Source: Deltaproteobacteria bacterium
Lineage (GTDB): Bacteria > Myxococcota_A > Polyangia > Polyangiales > Polyangiaceae
NCBI GenBank assembly: GCA_003235365.1
Contig: QJWJ01000243.1
Location: 1 to 52,741 of the forward strand
Direction: 5' to 3'
Length of the DNA stretch: 52,741 nt
Positions within the stretch are counted from its first letter, which is position 1, and each line of letters starts with the position of its first letter. The notes beneath the pieces are model-generated. The model made no database searches and was not told the origin of the DNA. It saw nothing but the letters and a program-made list of their open reading frames with translations. Shown here one piece after another: positions 16,693-26,116 of the stretch. A program made the translations under genes and the position numbers.

Positions 16693-18765
16693 TCACGAAC
16701 TTTGGGAGATTCTGCGCCCGGGTGAGACAACTGGGGTTCGCTTCGACGCGGATCGCGCAGACGCCGAAGCTCTGGCAGTGCCCTGCTCGTCACGGCGCAC
16801 GTCGATCCCCGCCGCACGGCAGCGCCGCACCAGGCGATCCCACGGGACGTCCGCGGCGACCAGCAATCCCCCCGGCGGCGACGGCTCCACGAACAACGCT
16901 GCGAGCGCGCGCTTACTGCGTACCTCCTGCAGGAGCCGCGGGTCGTCGAGCCAGACGAATCCGGAGCACGGCACGAACTGCACCGGTTGCAGCCGCTCGC
17001 CCGCGTGAAACAGGATGTCCGCAAGTTGGGACGAGGGCGGGCACACCGCCGAGATCCGTTGCTCCAGCTCGTGCGGATCGGCGCCGGCCGACAGCTTCGC
17101 CTCCACCAAGTGCGAGCTCAACAGCAGGTTCAGCCCGCCCGTGAGGTCGCCCACCTCGACCAGATCGCTCAAGGCCAACAATGCCGCCAGCGAGTCCGCG
17201 GACCCCACGGCGATCGTGTGGTCGTCGACGAAGTGGGCTCGCGACACCACCTCCGTGGGCTCGTCGGAAACGAACGACAACCCGCGCCGGTTGAGCCGTA
17301 CCAGCGGTCCGGGCTGCTCGGCGTCGGGCTCCGCTTCAGCGACGTCCAGGGCTCCGAGCGCGAACAGGCTTTGGAACAGCACGCGGTCGAAGATCTCGGC
17401 AACGGCCACGACCTCCAGCGAGGTGCGGCGTGCAAATCGCGTCTGCTGGCTGTCGAGACCGAGCAAACGAACGTCCCCGAAGACGTACTGCTGAAGCAAC
17501 GCGTACGGAACCCAAGCGTCGGTGGCCACGGCGCGCAGCGCTTCGATGACGACATCGCGGACGACCGACCCGGGCGACGGTTGCCGAGTCCCTTTGCCGG
17601 CGCGTTGGATCTCCGCAACCAGACGCCCTTCGTCCCACACCGCCCCATCCTTCCAGGTCTCGAACAACGCGCGACCCAGCTGCCCGAAACTCATCGACGG
17701 CACGACATCGATCGGCTCCCACAAGCCGATCTTGCGGCACAGCGCAGCCACCAGCTCGACGGCGGCAACGTCGGCACCAAACTGCTTCGCAAGCGACTTG
17801 ATGAGCGACTTCGGAGTCCCGACCGAGCGCCGCGCCGGGCGCTTGTGCCGAGCCACGAGACTGATGGCCACCGCCAGCGGCGCGACGTCGAGCGAGTACT
17901 GGGCACGGCTGGGCTGTTCGTCTCGATCGGCCAAGGCGGCCAGCGACGCCGAGCGCCGCGCGTTGAGTCGCTGCAACTGGCGTTCTGCCACCACGCCCAA
18001 CACCTCGCTGGGCAGGCAGTGCCGATTGGGAGGCAGTGGCAGCAACAGCCCCCGGCGCTCGAGCTCGAAGCTCACACCCGAGCGCGCGCGCGTCGCACCG
18101 GTCGTGGTTTGCAGGCGCAGCGGCTGTCGCTCGATGTCCAGCAGTTCTTCGGTGTCGACCTCGCCGCCACGCGAAACGACGCCGCGCAGCACCTGAGTCT
18201 CTGCTGGGCCGAGTTCACCCATGAGGCCGCGCACCGATCCCGGGTCGACGAGCGCTCCGAGCACCGGTTCGAGTGCGAGCGCGCGGGGCAATCCGATCGC
18301 CCTCGGTTGGAAGTGCCGAGCGAGCAGATTGACGTTGGCGTCGCTGGTCTGAGCCAGCAGTACCCGCGCGCTGCGCGGACTCTCTCGTTCGATCCACGGC
18401 AGCGTCAGCTGAAACGCCAGAGGCATCACCAACTGGGTGCGCTCTTCGTCGCGCACGCTGAAGATCCATCCTTGTTCGCCCAAGCGTTGCGCGTGTTCGA
18501 GTTCATCGCAAAACAGTCTGCCTCGGGCCAGAACCAACTGGGCGACGAGGGCGCGCTCGCTCGCCGTCCATGCTTCTGCACGCCCCAGCCCGGTGCGCAC
18601 CGCCAGCGCACGCGCCATTTGCTGGCGAGGCGAGATGCGTTTGCTCGGGTCGATGACGAGTCGCACGTTGCGGGCGAGCGCGACGAGCTGGTCGTCCGTG
18701 AGCGCTTCGAGCGCTTGCTCGAGCGCAACGGGGCCCGCCGGAAGTGGTGTCAGATCGAAGAGCAT
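16693..18765 (-). CDS. Large cytoplasmic protein, possibly helicase-associated (XPB/Ssl2 N-terminal-like)
   Basis: 690 residues from the ATG at 18763-18765; the frame is open 46 codons further upstream with a composition that looks non-coding. No signal peptide or membrane span. The C-terminal part (AVGSADSLAALLALSDLVEV, then LLLSSHLVEAKLSAGADPHELEQRIS and a late LLVAADVPW) is laid out like the helicase-associated domain found in actinobacterial and myxobacterial proteins, with winged-helix-like stretches before it. I see no Walker A or DEAD box, so it is not a helicase by itself. The identification is tentative. It may be cotranscribed with the kinase (137-base gap). Confidence 0.55.
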   Translation of the reverse strand: MLFDLTPLPAGPVALEQALEALTDDQLVALARNVRLVIDPSKRISPRQQMARALAVRTGLGRAEAWTASERALVAQLVLARGRLFCDELEHAQRLGEQGWIFSVRDEERTQLVMPLAFQLTLPWIERESPRSARVLLAQTSDANVNLLARHFQPRAIGLPRALALEPVLGALVDPGSVRGLMGELGPAETQVLRGVVSRGGEVDTEELLDIERQPLRLQTTTGATRARSGVSFELERRGLLLPLPPNRHCLPSEVLGVVAERQLQRLNARRSASLAALADRDEQPSRAQYSLDVAPLAVAISLVARHKRPARRSVGTPKSLIKSLAKQFGADVAAVELVAALCRKIGLWEPIDVVPSMSFGQLGRALFETWKDGAVWDEGRLVAEIQRAGKGTRQPSPGSVVRDVVIEALRAVATDAWVPYALLQQYVFGDVRLLGLDSQQTRFARRTSLEVVAVAEIFDRVLFQSLFALGALDVAEAEPDAEQPGPLVRLNRRGLSFVSDEPTEVVSRAHFVDDHTIAVGSADSLAALLALSDLVEVGDLTGGLNLLLSSHLVEAKLSAGADPHELEQRISAVCPPSSQLADILFHAGERLQPVQFVPCSGFVWLDDPRLLQEVRSKRALAALFVEPSPPGGLLVAADVPWDRLVRRCRAAGIDVRRDEQGTARASASARSASKRTPVVSPGRRISQSS

Positions 18766-18992
18766 GCGTCGGAGCCGATGGTCAATCGCCCATTTTCGCC
18801 GCTGCGACCACGGATGTCCACGACCGCGCTCGACGCAGTTGGCGTGGCTGGGCGCGTGGGCGGCACGCCGCTCGACCGTACCCTGTGGCGTACCCTGTGA
18901 CATGCTCGTCGAGTGCCCCTTGCCGTGTCGGTTTGACTTGCCCCTGCCTGGTCTCGTAGAAGCTGGGGGATGCCTGGTGCCGGAGTCGGTCA

Positions 18993-20297
18993 GTGATCTT
19001 GCGCGATCCGGTCCACGGGTTGATCTCCTTCGAATCCGAAGCGTTTCGGATCGTCCCGGCGTTGCTCGAAACGCCGGAAGTGCAGCGGCTGAGGCGCATC
19101 CGCCAGCTGGGCTTGACGTCGTTCGCCTACCCCGGCGCCGACCACACCCGTTTCTCGCACGCCATCGGCGCAGCGCACGTCATGTGTTCGTTCATCGCGC
19201 GCCTACAACAGATCCACGAAGGGTTGCCCTATTGGCAACGCTTGACGACGGACCGCGCTCGCGACGCGGTTGCGGCAGCACTGCTGCACGACTTGGGACA
19301 CGGCCCGTTCTCCCATCTGTTCGAAGAAGCGCTCCCGCGCGGGCCGCGCCACGAGACGTGGACGAAACGCGTGCTGCTCGACCCCGGCTCCGGTGTGCAC
19401 CGAGTGCTTGCAGAAGCCGATCCGGCCATGCCGGGCCGCGTCGCGGAGCTCGTGGCGGGCAAGCACCCCTTGACGTACCTCGCGCGCACCGTCAGCGGCA
19501 CCTTCGACGTCGACCGCTGCGACTACCTGCTGCGCGACGCGCTGTTCACTGGCGTCAACTACGGCAAGTTCGATCTGGATTGGCTGCTGCGCAGCCTGCG
19601 CATCGGCGAAAGCGACGCTTCCGGGGAAGCACCGCCGCTCGCAGTCGATGGCGCCAAAGGCATTCCGGCGATCGAAACCTTCGTCTTGGCGCGCCTGTTC
19701 ATGTTCCAACAGGTCTACCTGCACAAGGCCAGCCGCTCCAGCGAGTGGCTGCTCGGAAGGATCCTGCAGCGCGCCGCCCAGCGCATCGAAGACGGCACCC
19801 GACTGCCGAACATGCCCCCTGCCCTGCACGCGCTGGCCGTACACGGCGACGTGTCGTTGGGTGACTATCTCGACCTCGACGACAACGTGCTGTGGGAGGC
19901 AATCCGCGCGTGGCGCAGCTGCAAGGACGAAGTCTTGGCAGACCTGTGCCAGCGCTTGTACCACCGCCAGCTGTTCAAGACGCTCGAGCTGTTCGGCGAA
20001 GAATCGAACGAAGACGAGTACCAGGCTCTGCACGACGTCGCCTGCGATCTACTGACCCGTCGCGGCCTGGATCCGGAGATCTACGGCGGCATCGATCGCG
20101 CCAGTGTCACGGCCTTCGACGATGGCCAAGGTCCGCTGTGGGTGCTGTTCCCCGATGGCAGCAAGAAGCCGCTGGGAGAAGTTTCGTTCGTCCTCGGTCG
20201 CCTCGAAGGCCAACCGCTGCAGAAGGTCCGGCTGCTGTTCCCTGGAGAGATCAGAGACGAACTGCTCGACGCGCTGCGCTCGCGGAGGCGTCCTTGA
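18993..20297 (+). CDS. HD-domain phosphohydrolase (SAMHD1/dNTPase-like)
   Basis: 434 residues. It opens DPVHGLISF and RLRRIRQLGLTSFAYPGADH, the classic N-terminus of bacterial SAMHD1-like HD proteins. HTRFSHAIGAAH supplies the first His, LLHDLGHGPFSHLFE at about 98-111 the HD pair, and FDVDRCDYLLRDA the later Asp. All metal-binding residues appear intact. Such enzymes are predicted to hydrolyse dNTPs or related nucleotides using a divalent metal in the cytoplasm. The start is GTG. The stop overlaps the next gene in TTGA, which argues for coupled expression with an exported barrel-like protein, an unexpected pairing. Confidence 0.9.
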   Translation: MILRDPVHGLISFESEAFRIVPALLETPEVQRLRRIRQLGLTSFAYPGADHTRFSHAIGAAHVMCSFIARLQQIHEGLPYWQRLTTDRARDAVAAALLHDLGHGPFSHLFEEALPRGPRHETWTKRVLLDPGSGVHRVLAEADPAMPGRVAELVAGKHPLTYLARTVSGTFDVDRCDYLLRDALFTGVNYGKFDLDWLLRSLRIGESDASGEAPPLAVDGAKGIPAIETFVLARLFMFQQVYLHKASRSSEWLLGRILQRAAQRIEDGTRLPNMPPALHALAVHGDVSLGDYLDLDDNVLWEAIRAWRSCKDEVLADLCQRLYHRQLFKTLELFGEESNEDEYQALHDVACDLLTRRGLDPEIYGGIDRASVTAFDDGQGPLWVLFPDGSKKPLGEVSFVLGRLEGQPLQKVRLLFPGEIRDELLDALRSRRRP

Positions 20298-20944
20298 AGC
20301 GCCACGCGCACCGCAGCATTGCCCGACCAGCGTCGGGCGCTGCGCTGGCGACGGCTGTCCTCGCCATCGGCTCGCTGTCCGCTACCGGCGCTGCCGCCGC
20401 TGAGTTACCCTCCCACGTCACCCCGTTGGACACCCGCAGCGACGGGGTCTACGGTCGCTTCGACGGGGACGTGAGTGTCAACGCAAGCGCGTTGCTCGAA
20501 CTGTCCCCGGGCGGCCCGGCGCCGGCCGTGCGCGCTGCAGCCCACTACCTCTGGATGGCAGGAGCCTACGTCGGCTTGGGTCGCATCACCTCGGGCCCCG
20601 CCTCCGATCAGGTGCTCAGCGCAGGCGTGGAGTTTCGCCCGGCGTTCGTGCCGCGTTGGACGCTCGGTTTGGAAACGGGTCCGAGCTTCGTCGACTTGGC
20701 CATCGACTCGATCTCGCTATCGCTCGGGGCGTTCTGGGCAAGCCCCCAAGGCGGCGAGTTCGGCGACGAGCTCGGGCTGGAGTTGGGCCTGGGCGGTGGC
20801 GTGCCACTGACCGGATCCGCCCGCGGGCCGTGGCTCGAAGCACGCGGGGTTCTGCGCGCCGCCGATGACGCACCGAAGGCGGTGTGGTGCGCCCAGCTCG
20901 GCCTGTCCTGGAGCTGGGGCTGGCAGTCGCCGATGCAGGATTGA
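20294..20944 (+). CDS. Small exported barrel-like protein coupled to the HD gene
   Basis: 216 residues from a TTG start that overlaps the HD gene stop (TTGA, 20294-20297). A signal peptide (hydrophobic to about residue 31, ending GAAAAE) is followed by alternating strands such as AHYLWMAGAYVGLGRIT, AGVEFRPAFVPRWTLGLET and a final LGLSWSWGW. This suggests an eight-strand outer-membrane barrel, although the end is not the classic terminal aromatic residue. I recognise no named family. The frame is open further upstream inside the HD gene, but only as an antiphase reading. The start choice rests on the overlap and signal peptide. Confidence 0.65.
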   Translation: MKRHAHRSIARPASGAALATAVLAIGSLSATGAAAAELPSHVTPLDTRSDGVYGRFDGDVSVNASALLELSPGGPAPAVRAAAHYLWMAGAYVGLGRITSGPASDQVLSAGVEFRPAFVPRWTLGLETGPSFVDLAIDSISLSLGAFWASPQGGEFGDELGLELGLGGGVPLTGSARGPWLEARGVLRAADDAPKAVWCAQLGLSWSWGWQSPMQD

Positions 20945-21009
20945 GCCGTGCCTTTTCTCCCGGCCGTCCATCGGGGCAATCAACCAGGACGAAGCCAGCG
21001 GCACACCGA

Positions 21010-22161
21010 TCAGCCCTCGCAGCTCTTGAGCGGACCGCGCTCGACTTCCAGCTGACGCTGCACGGCCTGACGTTCTCGCCGCAGAAAGTCTCTCACCGCG
21101 GCGTCGAGCACGGGCTCGCCCAAGTAGTGGGCGCTGTGAGTGATCACCGGCTCGAACCCGCGAACGATCTTGTGTTCGCCCCCTGCCCCTGGCTCGAACA
21201 CGGACAGGCCGCGCTCGATGCACTCTTCGATGCCCTGGTAGTAGCAAACGTTGAAGTGCAAGAAACGCCGCTCCTGGGTCGCCCCCCAATAGCGTCCGTA
21301 GAGCTTACCGCCGCCGAGCAGATTGAACGCGCCGGCGATGGGCACCGGGTTACCGCGCTCGTAGGCAAACACGACCAGTACGTGTCGCCCGAGCCGCGCG
21401 CACAGCTCGTGAAAGAACTCGCGATTGAGGTACTGCCGACCCCAGAAATACTTGTGCACCGTGCTGCGGTAAAAGTCGTAGGCGTGGTCGATCTGATCGC
21501 TGGCCAAATCCGACCCGCTGAGCACCTCGAGCTTCAGCCCTTGCTGCTGCATCTCGCGCCGCTCGCGACGGATCTGGTGGCGACGCTTGGAATTGTAGCG
21601 CGAGAGAAAGTCGTCGAAGGTGGCGTAGCCCTGATTGCGCCAGTGAAACTGGACACCATGGCGCATCGCCAGCCCCGCTTCTTGCAGTTGCTCCGCCTGG
21701 TCGGGGTCGGGGAACAGCACGTGTGCCGACGACAGGTCGTGCGCGTCTGCAAACTGGGACAGCCCGGCCGCGAAGGCGGCAAAACACGTGCTGCGATCGG
21801 CGCCGGGTGCCACCAACAGCCGCGGACCCACAGCCGGCGTGAATGGACAACTGACGACCAGCTTGGGGTAGTAATCTCGGCCGAGCTTCTCGTGACAGAA
21901 CTGCGCCCAAGAGTGATCGAAGACGAACTCTCCCTCACTGTTGCCCTTCACGTAGGCGGGGGCCGCGGCGATCACCGTTTCATCTTGCCTCAGCACCAAG
22001 TGCGCCGGCATCCAGCCCTTGCGCGGGTGAACACACTCGGTGTGCTCGAGGGTCCGCAAGAACGCCCACTTGAGGTACGGCGGTCCGTCCTCGCCCAGTA
22101 GGTCGTCCCAGAGCGCCTCGTCGATGTCCTCGATGCTGGGGTGAACTGAAAGGTCGACCAC
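21010..22161 (-). CDS. DUF482/COG3146 GNAT-like acyltransferase
   Basis: 383 residues, matching the DUF482 family of Fem/GNAT-fold proteins. Diagnostic stretches are PYLKWAFLRTLEHTECVHP, VKGNSEGEFVFDHSWAQF, YYPKLVVSCPFTPAVGPRLL and the late GRYWGATQERRFLHFNVCYY followed by FEPGAGGEHKIVRGF. Family members are often labelled peptidoglycan biosynthesis proteins, but the reaction is unknown; an aminoacyl or acyl transfer is likely from the fold. Cytoplasmic, with no membrane span. It is monocistronic here, transcribed toward the HD-barrel pair. Confidence 0.88.
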   Translation of the reverse strand: MVDLSVHPSIEDIDEALWDDLLGEDGPPYLKWAFLRTLEHTECVHPRKGWMPAHLVLRQDETVIAAAPAYVKGNSEGEFVFDHSWAQFCHEKLGRDYYPKLVVSCPFTPAVGPRLLVAPGADRSTCFAAFAAGLSQFADAHDLSSAHVLFPDPDQAEQLQEAGLAMRHGVQFHWRNQGYATFDDFLSRYNSKRRHQIRRERREMQQQGLKLEVLSGSDLASDQIDHAYDFYRSTVHKYFWGRQYLNREFFHELCARLGRHVLVVFAYERGNPVPIAGAFNLLGGGKLYGRYWGATQERRFLHFNVCYYQGIEECIERGLSVFEPGAGGEHKIVRGFEPVITHSAHYLGEPVLDAAVRDFLRRERQAVQRQLEVERGPLKSCEG

Positions 22162-22389
22162 TGACTGCGGTTATGCGACCAACCCGGGGCAAAGCGCCAG
22201 TCCCTGAGCGCCCCGACGGTTGGTCCCGTCTGCGGCGACAGCCGAAGATCTCGGCCACCTGCCTGGTTTCGCTGCGCTTCGGACGCACACGACCCGTCAT
22301 TGGGCGCCATCGCGTCGATACGGTCGCATCTCGTCGGCCGCGAAGTCCGTGGCCAGGCACGCGTGGCCACGTCTGAAGCAACACTCGGC

Positions 22390-23730
22390 TCAGCTCGCTT
22401 CAGCGCTGAGCACTCGGTCCTCGCCTTCGCTGCGCGCCACCACCACGGCGGCCGTCGTGTCGCTCAGCACGTTCACCGCGGTCCGGCACATGTCGAGGAG
22501 GCGATCGACCGCGAGGATCAGCCCCACGGCTTCCATCGGCAAGCCGATGGTCGTGAGGATCAGCGTGATCGCGACCAGGCTCGCCGATGGAATGCCCGCC
22601 ACGCCGATCGACGTGAGCAGTGCCACGAGCACCACCGTCAACTGCTCGACGGCGCCGAGCTCGACGCCGTAGGCCTGGGCGATGAACATCGCGGCCACGC
22701 ACTCGTAGAGCGCCGTGCCGTCCATGTTCACCGTCGCGCCGAGGGGCAGCGTGAAGCTCGTCACGCGACTGGAAACGCCCGCGGACCGTTCGACGCGCTC
22801 CATGGTCAGCGGCAACGTGGCTGACGAGGACGCCGTGGAGAACGCCATCAGAACCGCCGGCATCATCGCGCGATAGTGACGCAACGGATTGACGCGGCCG
22901 AGCGCGCTCAGCAACAGCGGCAACGTCACACCGACGTGAATGCCCAGGGCCAGCAGCACCGCGACCACGAAGCTGGCGAGCGTTTGCACGGCGGCGACCA
23001 GATCAGTCGTGGAGATCAAGACCTTGGCGACCAAGCCGAACACGCCCAGCGGCGCGAACTTCATGACCCAGTCGGTCATCGCCATCATCACGTCGTTGAG
23101 ACCGCGCCAGAAACGGCGCTGGGTCGAGCGCAGCTCCGGCGACAGGCCGTTGATGAACGCTCCGAACAGGATACTGAAGAAGATGAGGCCGAGCATCTCG
23201 CCGCCCGCCGCCGCGGAAACGACGTTGTCCGGGACCATGCGCAAGAACACGCCAAACAGATCCCCTGCGCCTCGGCCCGACACCTTGTCCGCCACCGCGG
23301 CCGTGTCGGCGTGCAGCCCGATCCGGTCTTTCACCGGCACCCCGTCGGCAACTCCCGGATGCAGCCAATCGACGACGAACAGTCCGGTCACCACTGCCAC
23401 CAGCGAAGTCAGCGTGTAGTAGCCTGCGGTCTTGGCGCCGAGACGCCCCAGCGCTTTGCCGCCTCCGACGCTCGCGACCCCGACGATGATCGACGACACG
23501 ATCAGGGGCACGATCAGCATCTTGAGCGCACGCAGAAACCAGTCCCCCATGAACGCACATACGTCCACCACGGACACCCCCGCCACACTCGACTCGGGCG
23601 TGGCGACGACACTGAGCAGCAACGCCGCCAGTAGCGCGATGAGGATTTGCCAATGCAGAGCGAGGCGACGCACGGCGTGCAGTGTCCATGGCCTGCATCG
23701 AGTTGACAACGCCGCGTAGGGCCGAACCAT
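22390..23730 (-). CDS. Dicarboxylate/amino acid:cation symporter (DAACS/SLC1 family)
   Basis: 446 residues with eight membrane spans and two re-entrant loops expected for GltP/DctA relatives. Key signatures are [15 protein letters not shown] (serine-rich HP1 loop) and [16 protein letters not shown] (NMDGT motif binding substrate and cation). The next segment, [20 protein letters not shown], covers HP2. It probably imports C4-dicarboxylates, glutamate or related compounds with Na+ or H+ at the inner membrane. An alternative GTG start at 23671-23673 would align better with the family N-terminus. The expected start lies between these two; the ATG at 23728-23730 is given. Confidence 0.93.
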   Translation of the reverse strand: MVRPYAALSTRCRPWTLHAVRRLALHWQILIALLAALLLSVVATPESSVAGVSVVDVCAFMGDWFLRALKMLIVPLIVSSIIVGVASVGGGKALGRLGAKTAGYYTLTSLVAVVTGLFVVDWLHPGVADGVPVKDRIGLHADTAAVADKVSGRGAGDLFGVFLRMVPDNVVSAAAGGEMLGLIFFSILFGAFINGLSPELRSTQRRFWRGLNDVMMAMTDWVMKFAPLGVFGLVAKVLISTTDLVAAVQTLASFVVAVLLALGIHVGVTLPLLLSALGRVNPLRHYRAMMPAVLMAFSTASSSATLPLTMERVERSAGVSSRVTSFTLPLGATVNMDGTALYECVAAMFIAQAYGVELGAVEQLTVVLVALLTSIGVAGIPSASLVAITLILTTIGLPMEAVGLILAVDRLLDMCRTAVNVLSDTTAAVVVARSEGEDRVLSAEAS

Positions 23731-23951
23731 CCGGTCAAACGTCCGCCCCGGCGCACGCAGGGCCCCAACAGCCGAGGCGGACGGTGAAAAAGCCCCGGAG
23801 CGAGCGCCTCAGCGGCTCGTTCGACAGCACGGCGGCGACAGACGGTGGGATGCGGCAGTCCACACGCACACGCCTCACCTCTCGAAACCGGATCGGTTTT
23901 CTACTTTGAGGGTGAACTTCAAACTGACCCAACTAGACTTCGACCGCGTCT

Positions 23952-24914
23952 ATGCTGTTGGATATCGGCTTGCTCGTGCTGGGTGCAGTCTGCTTGTACT
24001 ACGGAGCCGAGTGGTTGGTGGACGGTGCGGCGGGGCTGGCGCGCCGGCTGGGCGTCACGCCGTTGGCCATCGGTCTGACCGTCGTCTCCTACGGCACTTC
24101 CGCGCCCGAACTCGCCGTCAGTTTGGTAGCGGCAACTCAGGGACAGAGCGCCATCGCTCTGGGCAACGTGATTGGCTCCAACGTCGCCAACATCGGCTTC
24201 ATCTTGGGACTGTCGGCGTTGTTGCAGCCACCCAAGGTCGATCGGCTGCTGTTCAAGCGCGAGGTGCCGCTGCTGCTGGTGGCGACGTTTGCCATCGGCC
24301 CGGCGTTGTTGGATGGCGCCATCAGTCGCCTCGAGGGGCTGGCGTTCACGCTCGGAGCGCTGGGGTTCACCTGGGCGACGTTTCGCTGGGCCAAACACCG
24401 GCAGCCAGAACAGGGCCGAGCGAGCGATCGGCCCTCGAGTGAACACGGGGACAAGCCGCCGCGGAGCGTGGGCGCACTGTGGGGGTTGCTGCTCGTAGGC
24501 ATCGTCGTGCTGCTGGCTGGCGGACAGACCTTCGTCAAGGGCGCGGTCGGTATCGCCCAAGCGCTCGGCGTCTCCGAGCGCATCGTGGGTCTGACGGTCG
24601 TGGCGTTCGGGACGTCACTGCCCGAGCTGGCGGCGTCGGCGATGGCCGCTTACCGCGGGCACTCCGATCTGGCCGTGGGCAACGTGGTCGGCTCGAACTT
24701 GTTCAACATCCTGCTGATCCTCGGCCTGACGTCCACCGTCACGCCGATTACGGGCAGCCTGGCCAGTGTGCGCTCGGATCTGATCTGGATGACCGCGATG
24801 ACGGTCATCATGGCCATCAGCATGTCCCGCGAGCGACACATCACGCGCTGGGAAGGCGGCGGACTGCTACTCGGTTATCTGGCTTTCATCGGAACCGTGA
24901 TCGCGTCGAGTTGA
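23952..24914 (+). CDS. Calcium/sodium antiporter (CaCA family, YrbG-like)
   Basis: 320 residues with about ten membrane spans in two inverted halves. The two alpha repeats are plain: GTSAPELAVSLVAATQG with GNVIGSNVANIGFILG in the first half, and GTSLPELAASAMAAYRGH with GNVVGSNLFNILLILG in the second. The acidic residues in both PEL motifs, which coordinate Ca2+ and Na+, are present. It likely exports Ca2+ across the inner membrane in exchange for Na+ or H+. The loop between halves (about residues 150-170) is polar and cytoplasmic. It is divergent from the symporter gene, with 221 bases between the two starts. Confidence 0.94.
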   Translation: MLLDIGLLVLGAVCLYYGAEWLVDGAAGLARRLGVTPLAIGLTVVSYGTSAPELAVSLVAATQGQSAIALGNVIGSNVANIGFILGLSALLQPPKVDRLLFKREVPLLLVATFAIGPALLDGAISRLEGLAFTLGALGFTWATFRWAKHRQPEQGRASDRPSSEHGDKPPRSVGALWGLLLVGIVVLLAGGQTFVKGAVGIAQALGVSERIVGLTVVAFGTSLPELAASAMAAYRGHSDLAVGNVVGSNLFNILLILGLTSTVTPITGSLASVRSDLIWMTAMTVIMAISMSRERHITRWEGGGLLLGYLAFIGTVIASS

Positions 24915-24998
24915 GCCGGGCGCGCGCGCACGTCCGGCAGCACGGAAACTGCCGTTGTTGATCACCACGACAGCACAAACCCGCTATGCTCCACGACC

Positions 24999-26045
24999 AT
25001 GAACGAGAAGCTCAGGCACGCGGGGCTCTGCCGATCCGTTGCTCGGCGGCTCAGCCCGCTGCTGGTACTGGTGACCGTCGCGTGTGGTGGCAGTGACAAG
25101 CCCGCTCAGCCACCGCCGCAACCGATGGCTCCCGCACCTGGCGCCCCTGCCTACCCCCAACAACCCATACCTGGGCAACCGGTCGCCCCGGGGCAACCAC
25201 CAGCGGTCGCTGTGCCACCTCCGAGCACGGCGCCGACGGCCGATCCGATCGCACTGCGAGATCTCGGTTTTTTGCGCCAGAAGGCGCGGGACATCTTGGC
25301 CGAACTGGTCGCCGCGCTGCCCCCCCAGAAGCAGCAACGTGTCGCGGGCATCCCGCTGGTCGTCGACGACACACCGGGGGAAGTCAACGCCTTCGCTTCG
25401 TGCAGTAGCGGTCGCAGCGCCATGGCCATCACCGACGGCCTGCTACTGATCGAAGCCGGCCTGGCCCAAGCTCAGGCTCACGACGAGTTGTTCGGCTCGC
25501 GAACCGTCGACGCGTACATTCAGACGCTCGCCTCCGGACTGCGCCCCAATCAGCCCGTGCCGGCAGTGCCGGCGGGACTGTTTCCCGGGGCCGGCGATCC
25601 ACGAGTGATAGCCCGCCAGCATCAAGTGCTCGAAGAGCAGATCGCCTTCGTGATGGGACACGAGCTCGGTCATCACCACCTGGGGCATCTGCCGTGTACC
25701 GCGAGCCCGAGCCCACTCGGCGCAGGGGACGCCGCACGCGTGCTGTCGAGCGCCGTACCCCTGTTCAACCAGCCCAACGAAATCGCCGCCGATCTGGCCG
25801 GGACCTACAACGTCCTCGACGCGGGCCGTTTGCGCGCGGCTCGCGGCGCGTTTGGTTGGACCGAGGCTGGCGGATTGCTGACGATGCGCTTCTTCGGCGG
25901 GTTGAGCCAAATGTCCCCTGAAGCCATCCTGACCGCCTTCGAGCGTTCCCATCCGCCACCGCAGTTGCGCACGCCCATCATTCAACAGGCGGCCGGTCAC
26001 TGGCGCGCCACTGGCGGCAATCCGTTGCCCGTCATCGGCTTGTAG
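24999..26045 (+). CDS. M48-family zinc metallopeptidase lipoprotein
   Basis: 348 residues. The lipoprotein signal peptide ends at Cys29 (VTVAC), followed by a long Pro/Gln/Ala-rich linker to about residue 80. The protease domain has HELGH at 221-225 and the third zinc ligand in NEIAADLAG (Glu261), typical of M48 (Ste24/HtpX/BepA-like) peptidases. Catalytic residues are intact, so it should be an active, membrane-anchored periplasmic protease, perhaps in outer-membrane protein quality control. It lies 71 bases upstream of sctU on the same strand and may be cotranscribed with it. Confidence 0.9.
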   Translation: MNEKLRHAGLCRSVARRLSPLLVLVTVACGGSDKPAQPPPQPMAPAPGAPAYPQQPIPGQPVAPGQPPAVAVPPPSTAPTADPIALRDLGFLRQKARDILAELVAALPPQKQQRVAGIPLVVDDTPGEVNAFASCSSGRSAMAITDGLLLIEAGLAQAQAHDELFGSRTVDAYIQTLASGLRPNQPVPAVPAGLFPGAGDPRVIARQHQVLEEQIAFVMGHELGHHHLGHLPCTASPSPLGAGDAARVLSSAVPLFNQPNEIAADLAGTYNVLDAGRLRAARGAFGWTEAGGLLTMRFFGGLSQMSPEAILTAFERSHPPPQLRTPIIQQAAGHWRATGGNPLPVIGL

Positions 26046-26116
26046 CCGGCGTCGCCGCGGGAGCAAATCGCCCAGATTGGTCGGCAACCGCCGACGCCTC
26101 GGACCGACGACGGCAC

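Noticed and set aside
16987..18900. 637-codon open frame on the plus strand opposite the large minus-strand gene
   Set aside because: Arg/Gln/His-rich composition typical of an antisense frame in GC-rich DNA; the minus-strand frame has helix-like globular sequence.
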